Notes under the pieces: model-generated
What the model was told of the DNA's origin: nothing
The model's database searches: none
What the model saw: the letters and a program-made list of their open reading frames with translations, nothing else
Shown: piece after piece, positions 17,294-26,235 of the stretch
Position numbering within the stretch: the first letter of the stretch is position 1
How the letters are laid out: the number at the start of each line of letters is the position of its first letter
Made by a program: the position numbers and the translations under genes
Source of the DNA: Sphingomonas sp.
Lineage (GTDB): Bacteria; Pseudomonadota; Alphaproteobacteria; Sphingomonadales; Sphingomonadaceae
Assembly: GCF_019746665.1 (NCBI RefSeq)
Contig: NZ_JAIERS010000002.1
Location: 1-64,000, forward strand
DNA length: 64,000 nucleotides
Reading direction: 5' to 3'

Positions 17294-18892
17294 CTACCCC
17301 CGTCGCGCTACCCGTTCCTCGCGCGGCTCCTTCAAGAACACTACGGTGACCACAAGGGCCATCGCCACCACCGCCCAGCTATACCAAAGCCCGGCATAGG
17401 GATCGCCGCTGCGCGCAACCATATACTGGCTGATGAACGGCAGGAATCCGCCGAAATAGCCGGTACCGATATGATAGGGGATCGACATCGACGAATAGCG
17501 GATGCGCGCGGGAAACAGCTCGGTCAGCAGCGCGGCGACCGAGCCATAGGTCATCCCCGAGAGCGCGGTGAGGAGCAGGATGCACAGCAGGATCACGGCG
17601 ATCCCCCCCGCACTCGGCACCACTGGCGCCAGCCGATAGCCCGCCCGCGCCAATGCCGCGTCCAGCGCCTCCGGGCGGGTATCGGCGATGGGCTCATCGC
17701 CGATCGTCACCACCGTCACCGGCGCGCGGTGGGTGGTATATTGCACCCCTTTTTTCGAGAAATAGTCGAGCAGCCGCCCGCAATCATCGGCCTGTTGCTT
17801 CTGAAACGGACTATAGGCGCAATGCGGCCCCGAGACGACGACCGGCGCGCGCTTGGCCGCCTCGGCCAAACCCGGATTGGCCGACTGACCCATCACCCAG
17901 AAGATCGGGAACAGGGCGATCAACGTCAGCGCATAGCCGATCACGATCGGCTGCTTGCGCCCCACCCGGTCCGAGAGCCAGCCGAACAGCACGAACCAGC
18001 CAAGGCCGCCCAAGGCGCCCGCGCCGACGATCAGCTGCGCCGTCGTCTCCTCCACCCGCATCGTGCCTTGCAGGAACGCGAGCACACTGAACATCGCCGT
18101 GTACCAGATCACCGTCAGCCCCGCTGCGATGCCGAACAGGGCGACGAACAGCCGCACCAGATTGCCGGGATAGGTGAAGCTTTCGACGAAGGGGTTGCGC
18201 GCGGTTTCGCCCGCCTGCTTCATCGCCTTGAACACCGGGCTTTCGGACAGCTTCACCCGCATCCACAGCGACACCGCGAGCAGCGCGAGGCTGAACAGGA
18301 AAGGCAGCCGCCATCCCCAGGCCTGCCAAGTCGCGTCGGGCAGGGCGAGCTTCGCCAGCAGCACCACCGCGAGGCTGAGGATGAACCCGCCGGCGACGCT
18401 TGCCTGGATGAAGCTGGTGAAGAAGCCGGCGCGGCGCGGCGGCGCGTGTTCGGCGACATAGATCGCGGCGCCGCCATATTCGCCGCCCAGCGCCAGGCCC
18501 TGGAGGATGCGCAGCATCAGGATGATGCCCGGCGCCCACAGCCCGATCGTCGCCGCCGAGGGCACGAGGCCGACGCCCGCGGTCGCCAGGCCCATCAGCG
18601 TGATCGTCACCAGAAACGTGTATTTGCGCCCCAGTCGATCGCCGAGAAAGCCGAACAGCACCGCCCCCAGCGGTCGGAAGCCGAAGCCGACCGCGAAGCC
18701 GGCCCAGGCCAGCAAGGTCTGGACGATCTCGCTGCCCGCGGGGAAGAAGGTGCGGCCGATGATCCCCGACGCGGCGAGCGTGCCGTAGATGAAGAAATCA
18801 TACCATTCGAACACCGTGCCGAGCGACGACGCGGTGATGATCATCCGCATGTCGCCGGCGCTCGGCTCGGCCTGTGCCGCGACGCTCGCCAT
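17294..18892 (-). CDS. MFS transporter, metabolite:H+ symporter type
   Basis: A 532-residue major facilitator protein. The opening SSLGTVFEWYDFFIYG and FRPLGAVLFGFLGDRLGRKYTFL loop are typical of the MHS branch (shikimate, proline/betaine, alpha-ketoglutarate carriers). Twelve hydrophobic segments can be traced. Between the eighth and ninth helices lies an unusual soluble insertion of about 80 residues (roughly 340-420) containing GPHCAYSPF, DDCGRLLDYF and TVVTIGDEP, predicted periplasmic and with two cysteines. Comparable inserts occur in sphingomonad members. The substrate is unknown. Confidence 0.85.
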   Translation of the reverse strand: MASVAAQAEPSAGDMRMIITASSLGTVFEWYDFFIYGTLAASGIIGRTFFPAGSEIVQTLLAWAGFAVGFGFRPLGAVLFGFLGDRLGRKYTFLVTITLMGLATAGVGLVPSAATIGLWAPGIILMLRILQGLALGGEYGGAAIYVAEHAPPRRAGFFTSFIQASVAGGFILSLAVVLLAKLALPDATWQAWGWRLPFLFSLALLAVSLWMRVKLSESPVFKAMKQAGETARNPFVESFTYPGNLVRLFVALFGIAAGLTVIWYTAMFSVLAFLQGTMRVEETTAQLIVGAGALGGLGWFVLFGWLSDRVGRKQPIVIGYALTLIALFPIFWVMGQSANPGLAEAAKRAPVVVSGPHCAYSPFQKQQADDCGRLLDYFSKKGVQYTTHRAPVTVVTIGDEPIADTRPEALDAALARAGYRLAPVVPSAGGIAVILLCILLLTALSGMTYGSVAALLTELFPARIRYSSMSIPYHIGTGYFGGFLPFISQYMVARSGDPYAGLWYSWAVVAMALVVTVVFLKEPREERVARRG

Positions 18893-18981
18893 TCAGTCCC
18901 CCTTGTGCCCCGCGTGGGGCGGGGCTCTTCTCGTTGGGCGATACCCTAGTGCCGTGGGGGGCGTCTGAAAAGCGGGGGCGG

Positions 18982-19869
18982 CTATGCGGGCTTTTGGTCG
19001 AGCATCCGGATGATGCCCGAGAAATCGAGCCCGGCATGGCCGGCATCGGCGAACGCCTGATAAAGCTCGGCGGCGCGCGTGCCCATCGGTGTCTGCGCAC
19101 CGGCGCCGAGCGCGGCTTCCTGCGCGAGTTTCAGGTCCTTCAGCATCAGCGCGGCGGCGAACCCGCCCTGATAGTCGCGATCGGCGGGCGTTTCGGGGCC
19201 GACGCCGGGCACCGGGCAATAGCTCGTCATCGACCAGCTCTGCCCGGAGGAGACGCTGGCGATATCAAAGAATTTGTCCGCCGCGAGGCCCAGCTTCTCG
19301 GCGAGCAGGAAGGCCTCGCACGTCGCGACCATAGTTGCACCTAAGAGCATGTTATTGCAGATTTTTGCCGCCTGCCCCGCGCCGTTCGCGCCGGCGTGGA
19401 TCACCGCCTTGCCCATGGCGGCGAGCACCGGTTCGGCGCGCTCGAAGGCCGTGTCGCTGCCGCCGACCATGAAGGTGAGCGTGCCCGCGTTCGCCGCCGC
19501 GATCCCGCCCGAGACCGGGGCGTCGACCGCGACCAGGCCCTTGCCCGCCGCGCTTTCCGCCACGGCGCGCGCGGTCGCGACGTCGATCGTCGAGCAATCG
19601 ATCAGCAGCGTGCCCGGCGCGGCGGCGGAAAACAAAGCTTCTTCATAGACTTGCGCGACATGCCGGCCGGCGGGAAGCATGGTGACGATCACCTCGGCCT
19701 CGGTGGCGGCGGCGGCGGCCGAGTCGGTCGGCAGGCAGCCGGCGGCCTTCGCCCGGTTCAGCGCGTCGCTCGACAGATCATAGGCGCGCACGTCGTGCCC
19801 CGCCTTGGCGAGGTTGGCGGCCATGCCGCTGCCCATATTGCCCAAGCCGATGAAACCGATGCGTGCCAT
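18982..19869 (-). CDS. mmsB: 3-hydroxyisobutyrate dehydrogenase
   Basis: A 295-residue member of the beta-hydroxyacid dehydrogenase family; the best fit is 3-hydroxyisobutyrate dehydrogenase of valine breakdown. It starts with the NAD-binding IGFIGLGNMGSGMAANL, has the substrate loop DAPVSGGIAAANAGTLTFMVGG, and the catalytic lysine in GAGQAAKICNNMLLG. An SGQSWSM segment is consistent with this enzyme. ATG 19869 was chosen since the Rossmann strand begins two residues later. No other valine-pathway genes are next to it. Confidence 0.88.
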   Translation of the reverse strand: MARIGFIGLGNMGSGMAANLAKAGHDVRAYDLSSDALNRAKAAGCLPTDSAAAAATEAEVIVTMLPAGRHVAQVYEEALFSAAAPGTLLIDCSTIDVATARAVAESAAGKGLVAVDAPVSGGIAAANAGTLTFMVGGSDTAFERAEPVLAAMGKAVIHAGANGAGQAAKICNNMLLGATMVATCEAFLLAEKLGLAADKFFDIASVSSGQSWSMTSYCPVPGVGPETPADRDYQGGFAAALMLKDLKLAQEAALGAGAQTPMGTRAAELYQAFADAGHAGLDFSGIIRMLDQKPA

Positions 19870-19940
19870 GCTGCTCTCCACGATATGTTTTGGCCGCAAT
19901 AACGCCCGCGCCGGGCAACGCCAGCCCCGCCCACGCCCCG

Positions 19941-20297
19941 CTAGGGCAACGCCGCGGCGTAGCCGCGCGCTACCAGGTGCCTCTCAACCCGCCCCGCGCA
20001 CAGCCGGGCAACCAGAATTGCGAGCGCGGCGTCGCAATCGTGCCGCCGCCCGCACAGGAAGATGTCGATCGCCGCATAACCGCGTTCGGGCCAGCTGTGG
20101 ATCGAGATGTGCGATTCGGCGAGCAGTGCCACCCCCGTCACCCCCGCGCCCGGACCAAAGGCGTGGATCCGCACGTCGAGCACGGTCGCGCCCGCCGCCG
20201 CCGCCGCGTCGCGCAAGGCCCCTTCGATCAGCGCGGCGTCGTCGAGCCCTGAACAGCCGAACAGATCGGCGAGGAGGTGGCGGCCATCATAACTCAT
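19941..20297 (-). CDS. speD: S-adenosylmethionine decarboxylase proenzyme
   Basis: A 118-residue class 1b AdoMet decarboxylase that makes the aminopropyl donor for spermidine. The self-cleavage site is AESHISIHSWPE: cleavage between Glu61 and Ser62 would convert Ser62 to the pyruvoyl cofactor. The catalytic cysteine is in DIFLCGRRHDC. The ATG at 20297 overlaps the stop of the upstream flavoprotein by four bases (ATGA). It is the last gene of a run that also contains a membrane spermidine-synthase-like enzyme, which gives the pathway link. Confidence 0.92.
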   Translation of the reverse strand: MSYDGRHLLADLFGCSGLDDAALIEGALRDAAAAAGATVLDVRIHAFGPGAGVTGVALLAESHISIHSWPERGYAAIDIFLCGRRHDCDAALAILVARLCAGRVERHLVARGYAAALP

Positions 20298-21901
20298 AAC
20301 AGGCTTTCGAAGCGGTGGCCGAGCCGCGCCATCGCGGCCTCGGCGGCGCGCACCCCCTGATAATGCGCCTCTTCGAACAGCGAGAGGCCGGAGACATCCG
20401 AATGCGCCAGATAGAGCGGCGGATCGGGCTGGGGCCGCGCGCCCCACAGGAAGTCGGGCACCGGGCGGATCATCGCATGGCCCCAGCGCCACAGGTCGAT
20501 CCGGCGTATCGCGCCTTCCAGCTCGGGGTTCATCGCGAGCAAATCGTCCCGCACATAGCGCTTCCAGTCCTTGGCGGGGGTTTCGAGCAAGCGGCGACGG
20601 GCGGCGGCGGGGTCTTCGCGCGACAGCGGCTGATACCAGGTGAGCACGCTCGGCCCATCGCGCCCCGCGCTCTGGTGGGTCGCGACGACATAGCCGAGCG
20701 ACTCGCTCGTGCTCGACACATTGTCCCAGGCGAGCGGTACACCCGGCCCATGCGGCAGCCGATCGACCGTAACATTCGCGACCAGCCAGGGGGCATAGCT
20801 GTGCCCGGCATCGTCGATCTCCTCGCTCAGCCGCGCGGCGACGAAATGGGGGAGCGCGAGGATCACCGCCTCGGCCTCGGTCCGCACGGTTTCGCCGCGC
20901 GCGACATCGAAATGATCGACCGTCATCCCGCCGCCCGTCATCCCGCCGCTCGTGCGCGTTACGCGGTGGACGATCCGCCCCCCCGCGATCCGGTCCGCAA
21001 AGCGCGCCGCCATCAGCCGGATCAGCCGGCCATTGCCTTCGGGCCAGGTGAGCTGATTGTCCTCGCTGCCCCTGGCCGTGTAGCCCCGCCGCCCCGCGAA
21101 ATAATGCAGCCCCGCCCAGGCCGAGACATGGTGCGGTTCGCAGCCATAATCGTCGCGCATCGCATAGCGCAGATGCGCGCGCAGCACCGGCGCGGTGAAG
21201 CCATGCGCGTCGAGCCAGGCGGTGAAGGGCTGGCGATCGAGCGCGCGCAGCGCCGGATCGCGGCTGCTATAGGCGATCGGCGAGGCGAAAGCGGGCCGGC
21301 CATCGCCGCCCTTCAGCGCGCGCAGCCGCGCCATTTCGCCTTCGAACGCGGCGATCTGGCGGCGATCCTCCGCCGGCACGCCGGTGCGCGGGATCAGCCC
21401 TTCCTGCCATTCGCCCTGCCAGAACAGCCGTTCCTCGAGCTCGGCGGTGAGCTGGAAGGGGTCATAGACCGGGCGGCCATTCTCCTCGCCCACCACCATC
21501 CCGAATTGCCCAAGCATGTGGCGCAGCGCGCGCGCCTCCTCGTTGGGCACCGGCAGATAATGCGCGCCGAGCGGGAAGGCGCTCACCGCATTGCGTCCGG
21601 CGCGGGCATTGCCGCCGACCCGGTCTTCGAGTTCGAGCAGGCGGAAATCGGTGAAGCCCGCCTCGGCGAGCCGCCACCCCGCCGCGAGCCCCGCGACCCC
21701 GCCCCCGGCGATCAGCAGCTTCACGCGCTCGGTGCGCGAAGGCGGCGGAAACTTGCCCTGACGCAGCCGGTGCCCACGCGCGAGATCGGCGCCGCCGAGC
21801 GCGCCTTCGGGCATGGGTTCCGCGACCGCCGCCAGCCCCAGCCCGGCCGCGCCCAGCGCCGCCGCGCCGCCGCCGATCACCGCCCGGCGGCTAACCCTCA
21901 T
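20294..21901 (-). CDS. Tat-exported flavin amine-oxidase-like protein
   Basis: A 535-residue FAD enzyme. The N-terminus RVSRRAVIGGGAAALGAAG resembles a twin-arginine signal, so export folded with FAD is likely. The dinucleotide site is LLIAGGGVAGLAAGWRLAEAGF (residues about 61-82), followed by LELEDRVGGNAR as in amine oxidases, and the C-terminal LYLAHSDVSGLSLFEEAHYQGVRAAEA closes the FAD fold. It overlaps the spermidine-synthase-like gene by 11 bases and speD by 4, so a polyamine or related amine is the likely substrate; that is inference from context. Confidence 0.8.
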   Translation of the reverse strand: MRVSRRAVIGGGAAALGAAGLGLAAVAEPMPEGALGGADLARGHRLRQGKFPPPSRTERVKLLIAGGGVAGLAAGWRLAEAGFTDFRLLELEDRVGGNARAGRNAVSAFPLGAHYLPVPNEEARALRHMLGQFGMVVGEENGRPVYDPFQLTAELEERLFWQGEWQEGLIPRTGVPAEDRRQIAAFEGEMARLRALKGGDGRPAFASPIAYSSRDPALRALDRQPFTAWLDAHGFTAPVLRAHLRYAMRDDYGCEPHHVSAWAGLHYFAGRRGYTARGSEDNQLTWPEGNGRLIRLMAARFADRIAGGRIVHRVTRTSGGMTGGGMTVDHFDVARGETVRTEAEAVILALPHFVAARLSEEIDDAGHSYAPWLVANVTVDRLPHGPGVPLAWDNVSSTSESLGYVVATHQSAGRDGPSVLTWYQPLSREDPAAARRRLLETPAKDWKRYVRDDLLAMNPELEGAIRRIDLWRWGHAMIRPVPDFLWGARPQPDPPLYLAHSDVSGLSLFEEAHYQGVRAAEAAMARLGHRFESLL

Positions 21902-23414
21902 AACGCCCCCAGGCATCGGCGAAGGCGCGCACCAGCGCCTGATTGTCCAGCCGGTTCACCGGGGTCGCGCGCCGCGCCATGTCGGGCGGGAAGGCGAACA
22001 GGCGCGCTTCGGTGGCGGCATCGAGGAATTTGTTGCCCGCCAGCAGCCGGGGATGATCGGGGATGGGCGAGAGGCTCGCCAGCACGAAGCCCCATTCGCC
22101 GAAGCTCGGCACATAGGCGTGATAGGCGCGGGTACGGAAGCCCGCCGCCTCCAGCGTGGTCGAAACCGTCCAGAAGGCGCCGGGCGCGACATAGGGCGAG
22201 GTGCTCTGCACCACGATCACCGCGCCGGGGTTCAGCCGGGCTTTCAGCGCGCGGTAGAAGCTTTCGGTGTAGAGCTTGCCCACCGAATAATCGACCGGAT
22301 CGGGAAAATCGACGATCGCCGCGTCGAACCGCCCGCCCCCCGCGCGCACCCAGCGGAACGCATCGGCGTTGATGAGCGTGAGGCGCTTGTCGCTCAGGCT
22401 CCCCCGGTTGAGTGCGGCGAGCGACGGCGTGTCGCGGAACAGCTTGGTCACGGCGGGATCGAGATCGACCAAGGTGACGTGCCGCACGCCCGGCCAGCGC
22501 AGCACCTCGCGGGCGGCGAGCCCGTCGCCGCCGCCCAGGATCAGCACTTGCCGGGGGTCCGTCACCCGCCCGAGCGCGGGATGCACCAGCGCTTCGTGAT
22601 AGCGATACTCGTCGCGCGAGGCGAATTGCAGATTGCCGTTCAGGTACAGCCGCAGATCGTCGCCGCGATGCGTCAGCACCACCCGCTGATAGGGCGAGGA
22701 AACGGCATAGACGATCGGCTCCTGATAGCTCGCGACTTCGGCCCAGCGCTGCAACCGATCGCTCGCCACGAACCCGGCGACCAGCGCGGCGAGCACCAGC
22801 ACCCCGATCGCCTTTTCCACCGCATAACGGCGCGGCAGCAGCGCGAGCAGCGCCAGCGCGACGCCCGCGTTCAGGATGCCGAACAGGAAGCCGGTGCGGA
22901 TCATCCCCAAATGCGGCATCAGCAGCAGCGGGAAAGCGAGCGAAGCGACCAGCGCGCCGACATAATCGAAGGTCAGCACGCTGGAGACGGTCTCGCGAAA
23001 GTCGAAGCCCTTCAGCAGCCGCATCAGCAGCGGGATTTCGAGGCCGACCAGCAGGCCGATCAGCAGCACCAGCCCATAAAGCGCGACGCGAAACTGCTCG
23101 ACCAGCGGAAAGGCGAGGAACAAGGCCGCCGCCGAACCGCCGCCCAGCAGCGCGATCAGCAGCTCGACCCGGACGAACAGCCGCAGCGCGTCGCCCCGGG
23201 CATAGCGCGAGCACCAGCTGCCCACGCCCATCGCGAACAGATAGGTGCCGATGACGGTGGAGAATTGGGTGACGCTGTCGCCCAGCAGATAGCTCGCCAG
23301 CGTGCTCGCGAGCAGTTCATAGACCAGCCCGCAGGTCGAGACGACGAACGCCGAGGCCAGCAGCGCGGCGGTGCCGGCGCGCGCGCGCAGCGCTGGCGGG
23401 TCGGCGTCAGCCAT
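21891..23414 (-). CDS. Membrane-anchored spermidine-synthase-like protein
   Basis: A 507-residue protein with two halves. Residues 1-215 contain about seven transmembrane helices (for example LLASAFVVSTCGLVYELLAS, LVLLIGLLVGLEIPLLMRLL). Residues 225-480 form an aminopropyltransferase fold with YQRVVL, QVLILGGGDGLAAREVLRWP, VDLDPAV and the catalytic region VDFPDPVDYSVGKLYTESFY. It should transfer an aminopropyl group from decarboxylated AdoMet made by the adjacent SpeD. The fused membrane domain suggests the product is made at, or delivered to, the membrane. It overlaps the DUF350 gene upstream by 8 bases. Confidence 0.9.
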   Translation of the reverse strand: MADADPPALRARAGTAALLASAFVVSTCGLVYELLASTLASYLLGDSVTQFSTVIGTYLFAMGVGSWCSRYARGDALRLFVRVELLIALLGGGSAAALFLAFPLVEQFRVALYGLVLLIGLLVGLEIPLLMRLLKGFDFRETVSSVLTFDYVGALVASLAFPLLLMPHLGMIRTGFLFGILNAGVALALLALLPRRYAVEKAIGVLVLAALVAGFVASDRLQRWAEVASYQEPIVYAVSSPYQRVVLTHRGDDLRLYLNGNLQFASRDEYRYHEALVHPALGRVTDPRQVLILGGGDGLAAREVLRWPGVRHVTLVDLDPAVTKLFRDTPSLAALNRGSLSDKRLTLINADAFRWVRAGGGRFDAAIVDFPDPVDYSVGKLYTESFYRALKARLNPGAVIVVQSTSPYVAPGAFWTVSTTLEAAGFRTRAYHAYVPSFGEWGFVLASLSPIPDHPRLLAGNKFLDAATEARLFAFPPDMARRATPVNRLDNQALVRAFADAWGRYEG

Positions 23415-23616
23415 GCACCGCGGCGGCGACGATCAGCGCGAAGCCGAGCGCGACGAACCCGGCGAAGGTCGCGACCGCCAAATTCTGCTTCTGGTGGATT
23501 TCTTCCCACAATTTGCCCGGGGTCAGCGCGTCGAACACGAAAAAGCCGACCGCGAACACCACGATCCCGACCACCGCATAGACCAGCGTGCCGATCAGTC
23601 CTGCCCAGTTGATCAT
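23407..23616 (-). CDS. DUF350 membrane protein
   Basis: A 69-residue protein with two transmembrane helices (LIGTLVYAVVGIVVFAVGFF and VATFAGFVALGFALIVAAA) flanking DALTPGKLWEEIHQKQN. The FDxLTPGKLxEEI motif is typical of DUF350 (YjfL family), which is found beside polyamine and envelope-stress genes in many bacteria. The ATG at 23616 is the natural start; upstream sequence is repeat-like. It overlaps the aminopropyltransferase gene by 8 bases. The biochemical role is unknown. Confidence 0.85.
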   Translation of the reverse strand: MINWAGLIGTLVYAVVGIVVFAVGFFVFDALTPGKLWEEIHQKQNLAVATFAGFVALGFALIVAAAVHG

Positions 23617-23641
23617 CGCCCTTGCTCCCTGTTTGTGCCGC

Positions 23642-23803
23642 CTATTTGTGGCGGGGACCGCCGACATAGACGAAGCCGCCGCCCCCACCCCCCCGCGCGC
23701 GGCCGCCATCGGCGAAGGGCGACCAGGCATAATAGCCGGAGAGCAGGAACAGCGCGACGACGCCCATGCACCACAGCGCGAAGAAGAAGACGCGGCCGTT
23801 CAT
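23642..23803 (-). CDS. 53-residue membrane peptide
   Basis: A short ORF, 53 codons, between the DUF4178 and DUF350 genes. It encodes one transmembrane helix near the N-terminus (RVFFFALWCMGVVALFLLSGYYA) then WSPFADGG, a run of six glycines and FVYVGGPRHK. The charge pattern and its fit in the 25-base-spaced gene run make it a likely real gene. Glycine-rich C-termini like this occur in small membrane partners of larger complexes. No family is known to me. Confidence 0.62.
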   Translation of the reverse strand: MNGRVFFFALWCMGVVALFLLSGYYAWSPFADGGRARGGGGGGFVYVGGPRHK

Positions 23804-23828
23804 CTCGCGGCCCACGAAAAGTTTGTCC

Positions 23829-23911
23829 CGTCACCCCGGCCTTGAGCCGGGGTCCCGCTGCCTCGCGCCGAGCGCAACAAGCGGGACCGGGGGTCAAGCC
23901 CGGGGTGACGG
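23829..23911. repeat. REP-like inverted repeat (CCCCGG...CCGGGG type)
   Basis: Arms of about 30 bases at 23829-23858 and 23881-23911 are inverted copies of a motif centred on CCCCGGCCTTGAGCCGGGGT. Each arm is itself palindromic. Similar units lie at 25992, 28803 and 28940. It sits between two genes of the polyamine-linked run and may affect mRNA ends. Confidence 0.75.
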
Positions 23912-23938
23912 CAAAAGAGCGGGGGCACCGCGTATCGC

Positions 23939-25267
23939 TCAATCATCATCGCTGTTACTCGTGAACATCGCCGCCAGCCCGGTGCGGCCGACATCGCTCT
24001 GGTCCTGCCGGGCCTGCTCAAAGCGGATGTGGCGGAACAGGAACCAGCCGAAGGGCAGCGCGATCAGCAGCGCGGCGAGCAGCCAGTTGCCGAACAGCGC
24101 GCCGCCGCTCACCGCCTCCAGCTCGATCTGGGGCTGGCCGGCGAGCCGCCAATCCTGGCTGAAAGCGCCGATCACTTGCGAGGTATCGCTCCAGCGGTTG
24201 CCCTTATAGTCGACCACCAGATCATAGCTGCCCGCCGGCACGCTCGCGACCGAGACGCGCGCGCCGCCGCTGCCCTCGCTCCAGCTGCCGTCGCTGTCGA
24301 CGCCGTGATAGCGCTCGGCGGCCGCCCCGGCTTCGTAGCGCGCCTGGGTCTTGCGATCGACCAGCGCGTAATCGAGATCGACCCAGCCATTGTCGACCGC
24401 CGGCACCCGCGCGCGGATCTGCACCTGCTGCCACGGGGCATGGAGGGTGATCGGGCCGATCGTCGCCGATTGCTCGCGTCCGTCGGCGGCGATGGGCAGC
24501 GTCGCGCGCGCGATCGTCCGCCCGCCCGACAGCACGATCATCGCGACGAACGTGAACAGCAGCGCGGCGGCGGCGATCCAGCCGATCGGCGCGATCGCCC
24601 CGCGATAGGGGGAGGGCTGATGCGGCAGCGGCGGCCAGGGGTCGCGCGGCGCCGCCACCCCGAACGCGGCCTCGGCCTCGGCCGCGGTGAGCAGGCGCAG
24701 CACCGTCCAGCTGACTTCCTGCTCATTCTCCTCGCGCGAGAGCATGAAGCCGGGGGCGACCCAGCTGTCGCTCTTCACCCGTTCGCCGCGCTTCACCCGC
24801 CAGTAGAATTCGCCGACCACCGCATCGACCTGCGCCCGGCCATCGACGAAGAACCGCTCGAAGCGCGTGTCGCCGACGCGCATCCCGCCGCCATCATAGC
24901 TTGGCGTCTGGGTGAGCATCTCGCCGAAGCTCCAGCCGCGCCCGTCCCACATCAGCCAGCGATAGCCGTGATAGGGGTTGAACAGCAGATACTCCTCCCA
25001 GGGGTAGCTGCCGCCTTCCGAGCGATCAAGATGGCCGATCGCCTCCCATTCGATCCCGTCGATGCGCCCGCGCGTGCCGAGCGGAATGGCGAGCCGCCCG
25101 ACCGCCTGCTGATAGCGCTGGAGCAGCCGCACCTCGCCCTGGCTCACATCGAGCAGGCTGCCGCAATATTCGCACGCGACCGTGACGGTATAGCCCGCCG
25201 CGCGCAGGCTGACGGTGCCGCCGCAATTGGGGCAGGCGAGCGCCTTGACGGCGGGTTGCGCGCTCAT
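23939..25267 (-). CDS. DUF4178 protein with zinc ribbon and C-terminal membrane region
   Basis: A 442-residue protein. It opens with a zinc ribbon (CPNCGG at about residue 13 and CEYCGS at about 33), then one or two DUF4178 domains with the family phrases IDGIEWEAIGHLDRSEGGSYPWEEYLLFNP and GYRWLMWDGRGWSFGEML. A transmembrane helix (IGWIAAAALLFTFVAMIVL) near residue 230 leads to a beta-rich external domain, and a last helix (WLLAALLIALPFGWFLF) precedes an acidic tail. ATG 25267 is preferred to GTG 25276. It lies 12 bases after a second DUF4178 gene. Function is unknown. Confidence 0.85.
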   Translation of the reverse strand: MSAQPAVKALACPNCGGTVSLRAAGYTVTVACEYCGSLLDVSQGEVRLLQRYQQAVGRLAIPLGTRGRIDGIEWEAIGHLDRSEGGSYPWEEYLLFNPYHGYRWLMWDGRGWSFGEMLTQTPSYDGGGMRVGDTRFERFFVDGRAQVDAVVGEFYWRVKRGERVKSDSWVAPGFMLSREENEQEVSWTVLRLLTAAEAEAAFGVAAPRDPWPPLPHQPSPYRGAIAPIGWIAAAALLFTFVAMIVLSGGRTIARATLPIAADGREQSATIGPITLHAPWQQVQIRARVPAVDNGWVDLDYALVDRKTQARYEAGAAAERYHGVDSDGSWSEGSGGARVSVASVPAGSYDLVVDYKGNRWSDTSQVIGAFSQDWRLAGQPQIELEAVSGGALFGNWLLAALLIALPFGWFLFRHIRFEQARQDQSDVGRTGLAAMFTSNSDDD

Positions 25268-25279
25268 GCGGGGCACCTG

Positions 25280-25954
25280 TTACCGCGCATAGTCGGGCAG
25301 CGCCCAGCCTTCGATCGCGCGCAGATCGCGCGGGGCGAGCTCGGCGAGGCTCACATAGCGGCCGACATAAAGGCTCGCTTCCTCGCCGTCGCGCTGGAGG
25401 CTGGCGGCGGCGCCGCTCTCGCTGCGCAGGTCGACGCTGTAGATCCGCCAGCCGGTGGGCGCGCGGAACGGCAGTTCGCCCTCGGCGGCGAGGCATTCCA
25501 CCTCGCGCGCGTCGCTCACCACCATCACCTCGCCGTTCACTTGGACCTTGGCGCCGATGATCGCGTCGCTCCCCTTGGCGATGCCGGCGCCCCAGGGCGC
25601 GCGCAGCTGCTCGATCGGCACTTCGCGGGTGAACAGATATTGCCCCATCGCTTCGCCGAGCCAGCCATGCCCGCCATCCTGGAACAGCATCAGCCATTCG
25701 TTCCAGCTGCCGTCGGTCCAGCCCCAGCGGATGCGCCCGATCACCTCGAACGCCTGGCCGTCGAGCGTGCCGCGGGTGCCGCGCTGGATCGGCGACACGT
25801 CGAACGGCAGCACCGCGACCTCGCCCGCCTGCTCGATGCCGGCGTCGGTGCGCACCAGCAGCGTGCGGCAGGTGTCGCACACCCGGGCGGGGAGGGCGGG
25901 CGATGTGAACACCACGTCCGCCCCGCAATGCGGGCAGGGGAGATGGAGGGCCAT
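25280..25954 (-). CDS. DUF4178 protein with zinc ribbon
   Basis: A 224-residue soluble protein: zinc ribbon CPHCGADVVF / CDTCRTLLV in the first 35 residues, then a DUF4178 domain (RGTRGTLDGQAFEVIGRIRWGWTDGSWNEWLMLFQDGGHGWLGEAM). The acidic C-terminal half has no membrane segment. It is a shorter companion of the gene at 23939 and probably arose by duplication. Two DUF4178 proteins next to DUF350, SpeD and a spermidine synthase is a recurring association in my knowledge of such loci. No enzymatic residues are evident. Confidence 0.85.
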   Translation of the reverse strand: MALHLPCPHCGADVVFTSPALPARVCDTCRTLLVRTDAGIEQAGEVAVLPFDVSPIQRGTRGTLDGQAFEVIGRIRWGWTDGSWNEWLMLFQDGGHGWLGEAMGQYLFTREVPIEQLRAPWGAGIAKGSDAIIGAKVQVNGEVMVVSDAREVECLAAEGELPFRAPTGWRIYSVDLRSESGAAASLQRDGEEASLYVGRYVSLAELAPRDLRAIEGWALPDYAR

Positions 25955-25991
25955 TAGCGAGCGGTCTCCCCACGGCCTGAACCATACCGCC

Positions 25992-26091
25992 CTTCCCCGG
26001 CGCAGGCCGGGGTCCAGCGGCGCAACGCGCGACGATGTCGCGCGCCATCGGCAAGCCGCGGGATGCTGGCCCCCGGCCTGCGCCGGGGAAG
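25992..26091. repeat. REP-like inverted repeat
   Basis: Arms at 25992-26018 (core CCCCGGCGCAGGCCGGGG) and 26065-26091 (core CCCCGGCCTGCGCCGGGG) are nearly perfect inverted copies. It occupies the 281-base gap between the SPFH gene and the DUF4178 genes; the rest of that gap (26092-26235) holds a G+C-rich stretch with CGTCGAGGGGCG-type repeat sequence and no gene I can support. Confidence 0.75.
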
Positions 26092-26235
26092 AGCAAATTG
26101 GGTCGAGGGCAGCTCATGCCGTTCGCCCCGAGCGACGTCGAGGGGCGCGCCACCGCGCGCGGCGCCGGGGCCGCGCGCCCCGCCTTCGCCTGGCACGAAC
26201 CGAGTCCTCACCATCAGCGTGATCCCAAGCCCCGT

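Noticed and set aside
20315-23612. Two very long plus-strand frames across the flavoprotein and aminopropyltransferase genes
   Set aside because: His/Arg-rich shadow sequence with no motifs, whereas the minus strand shows clear domains and overlaps.
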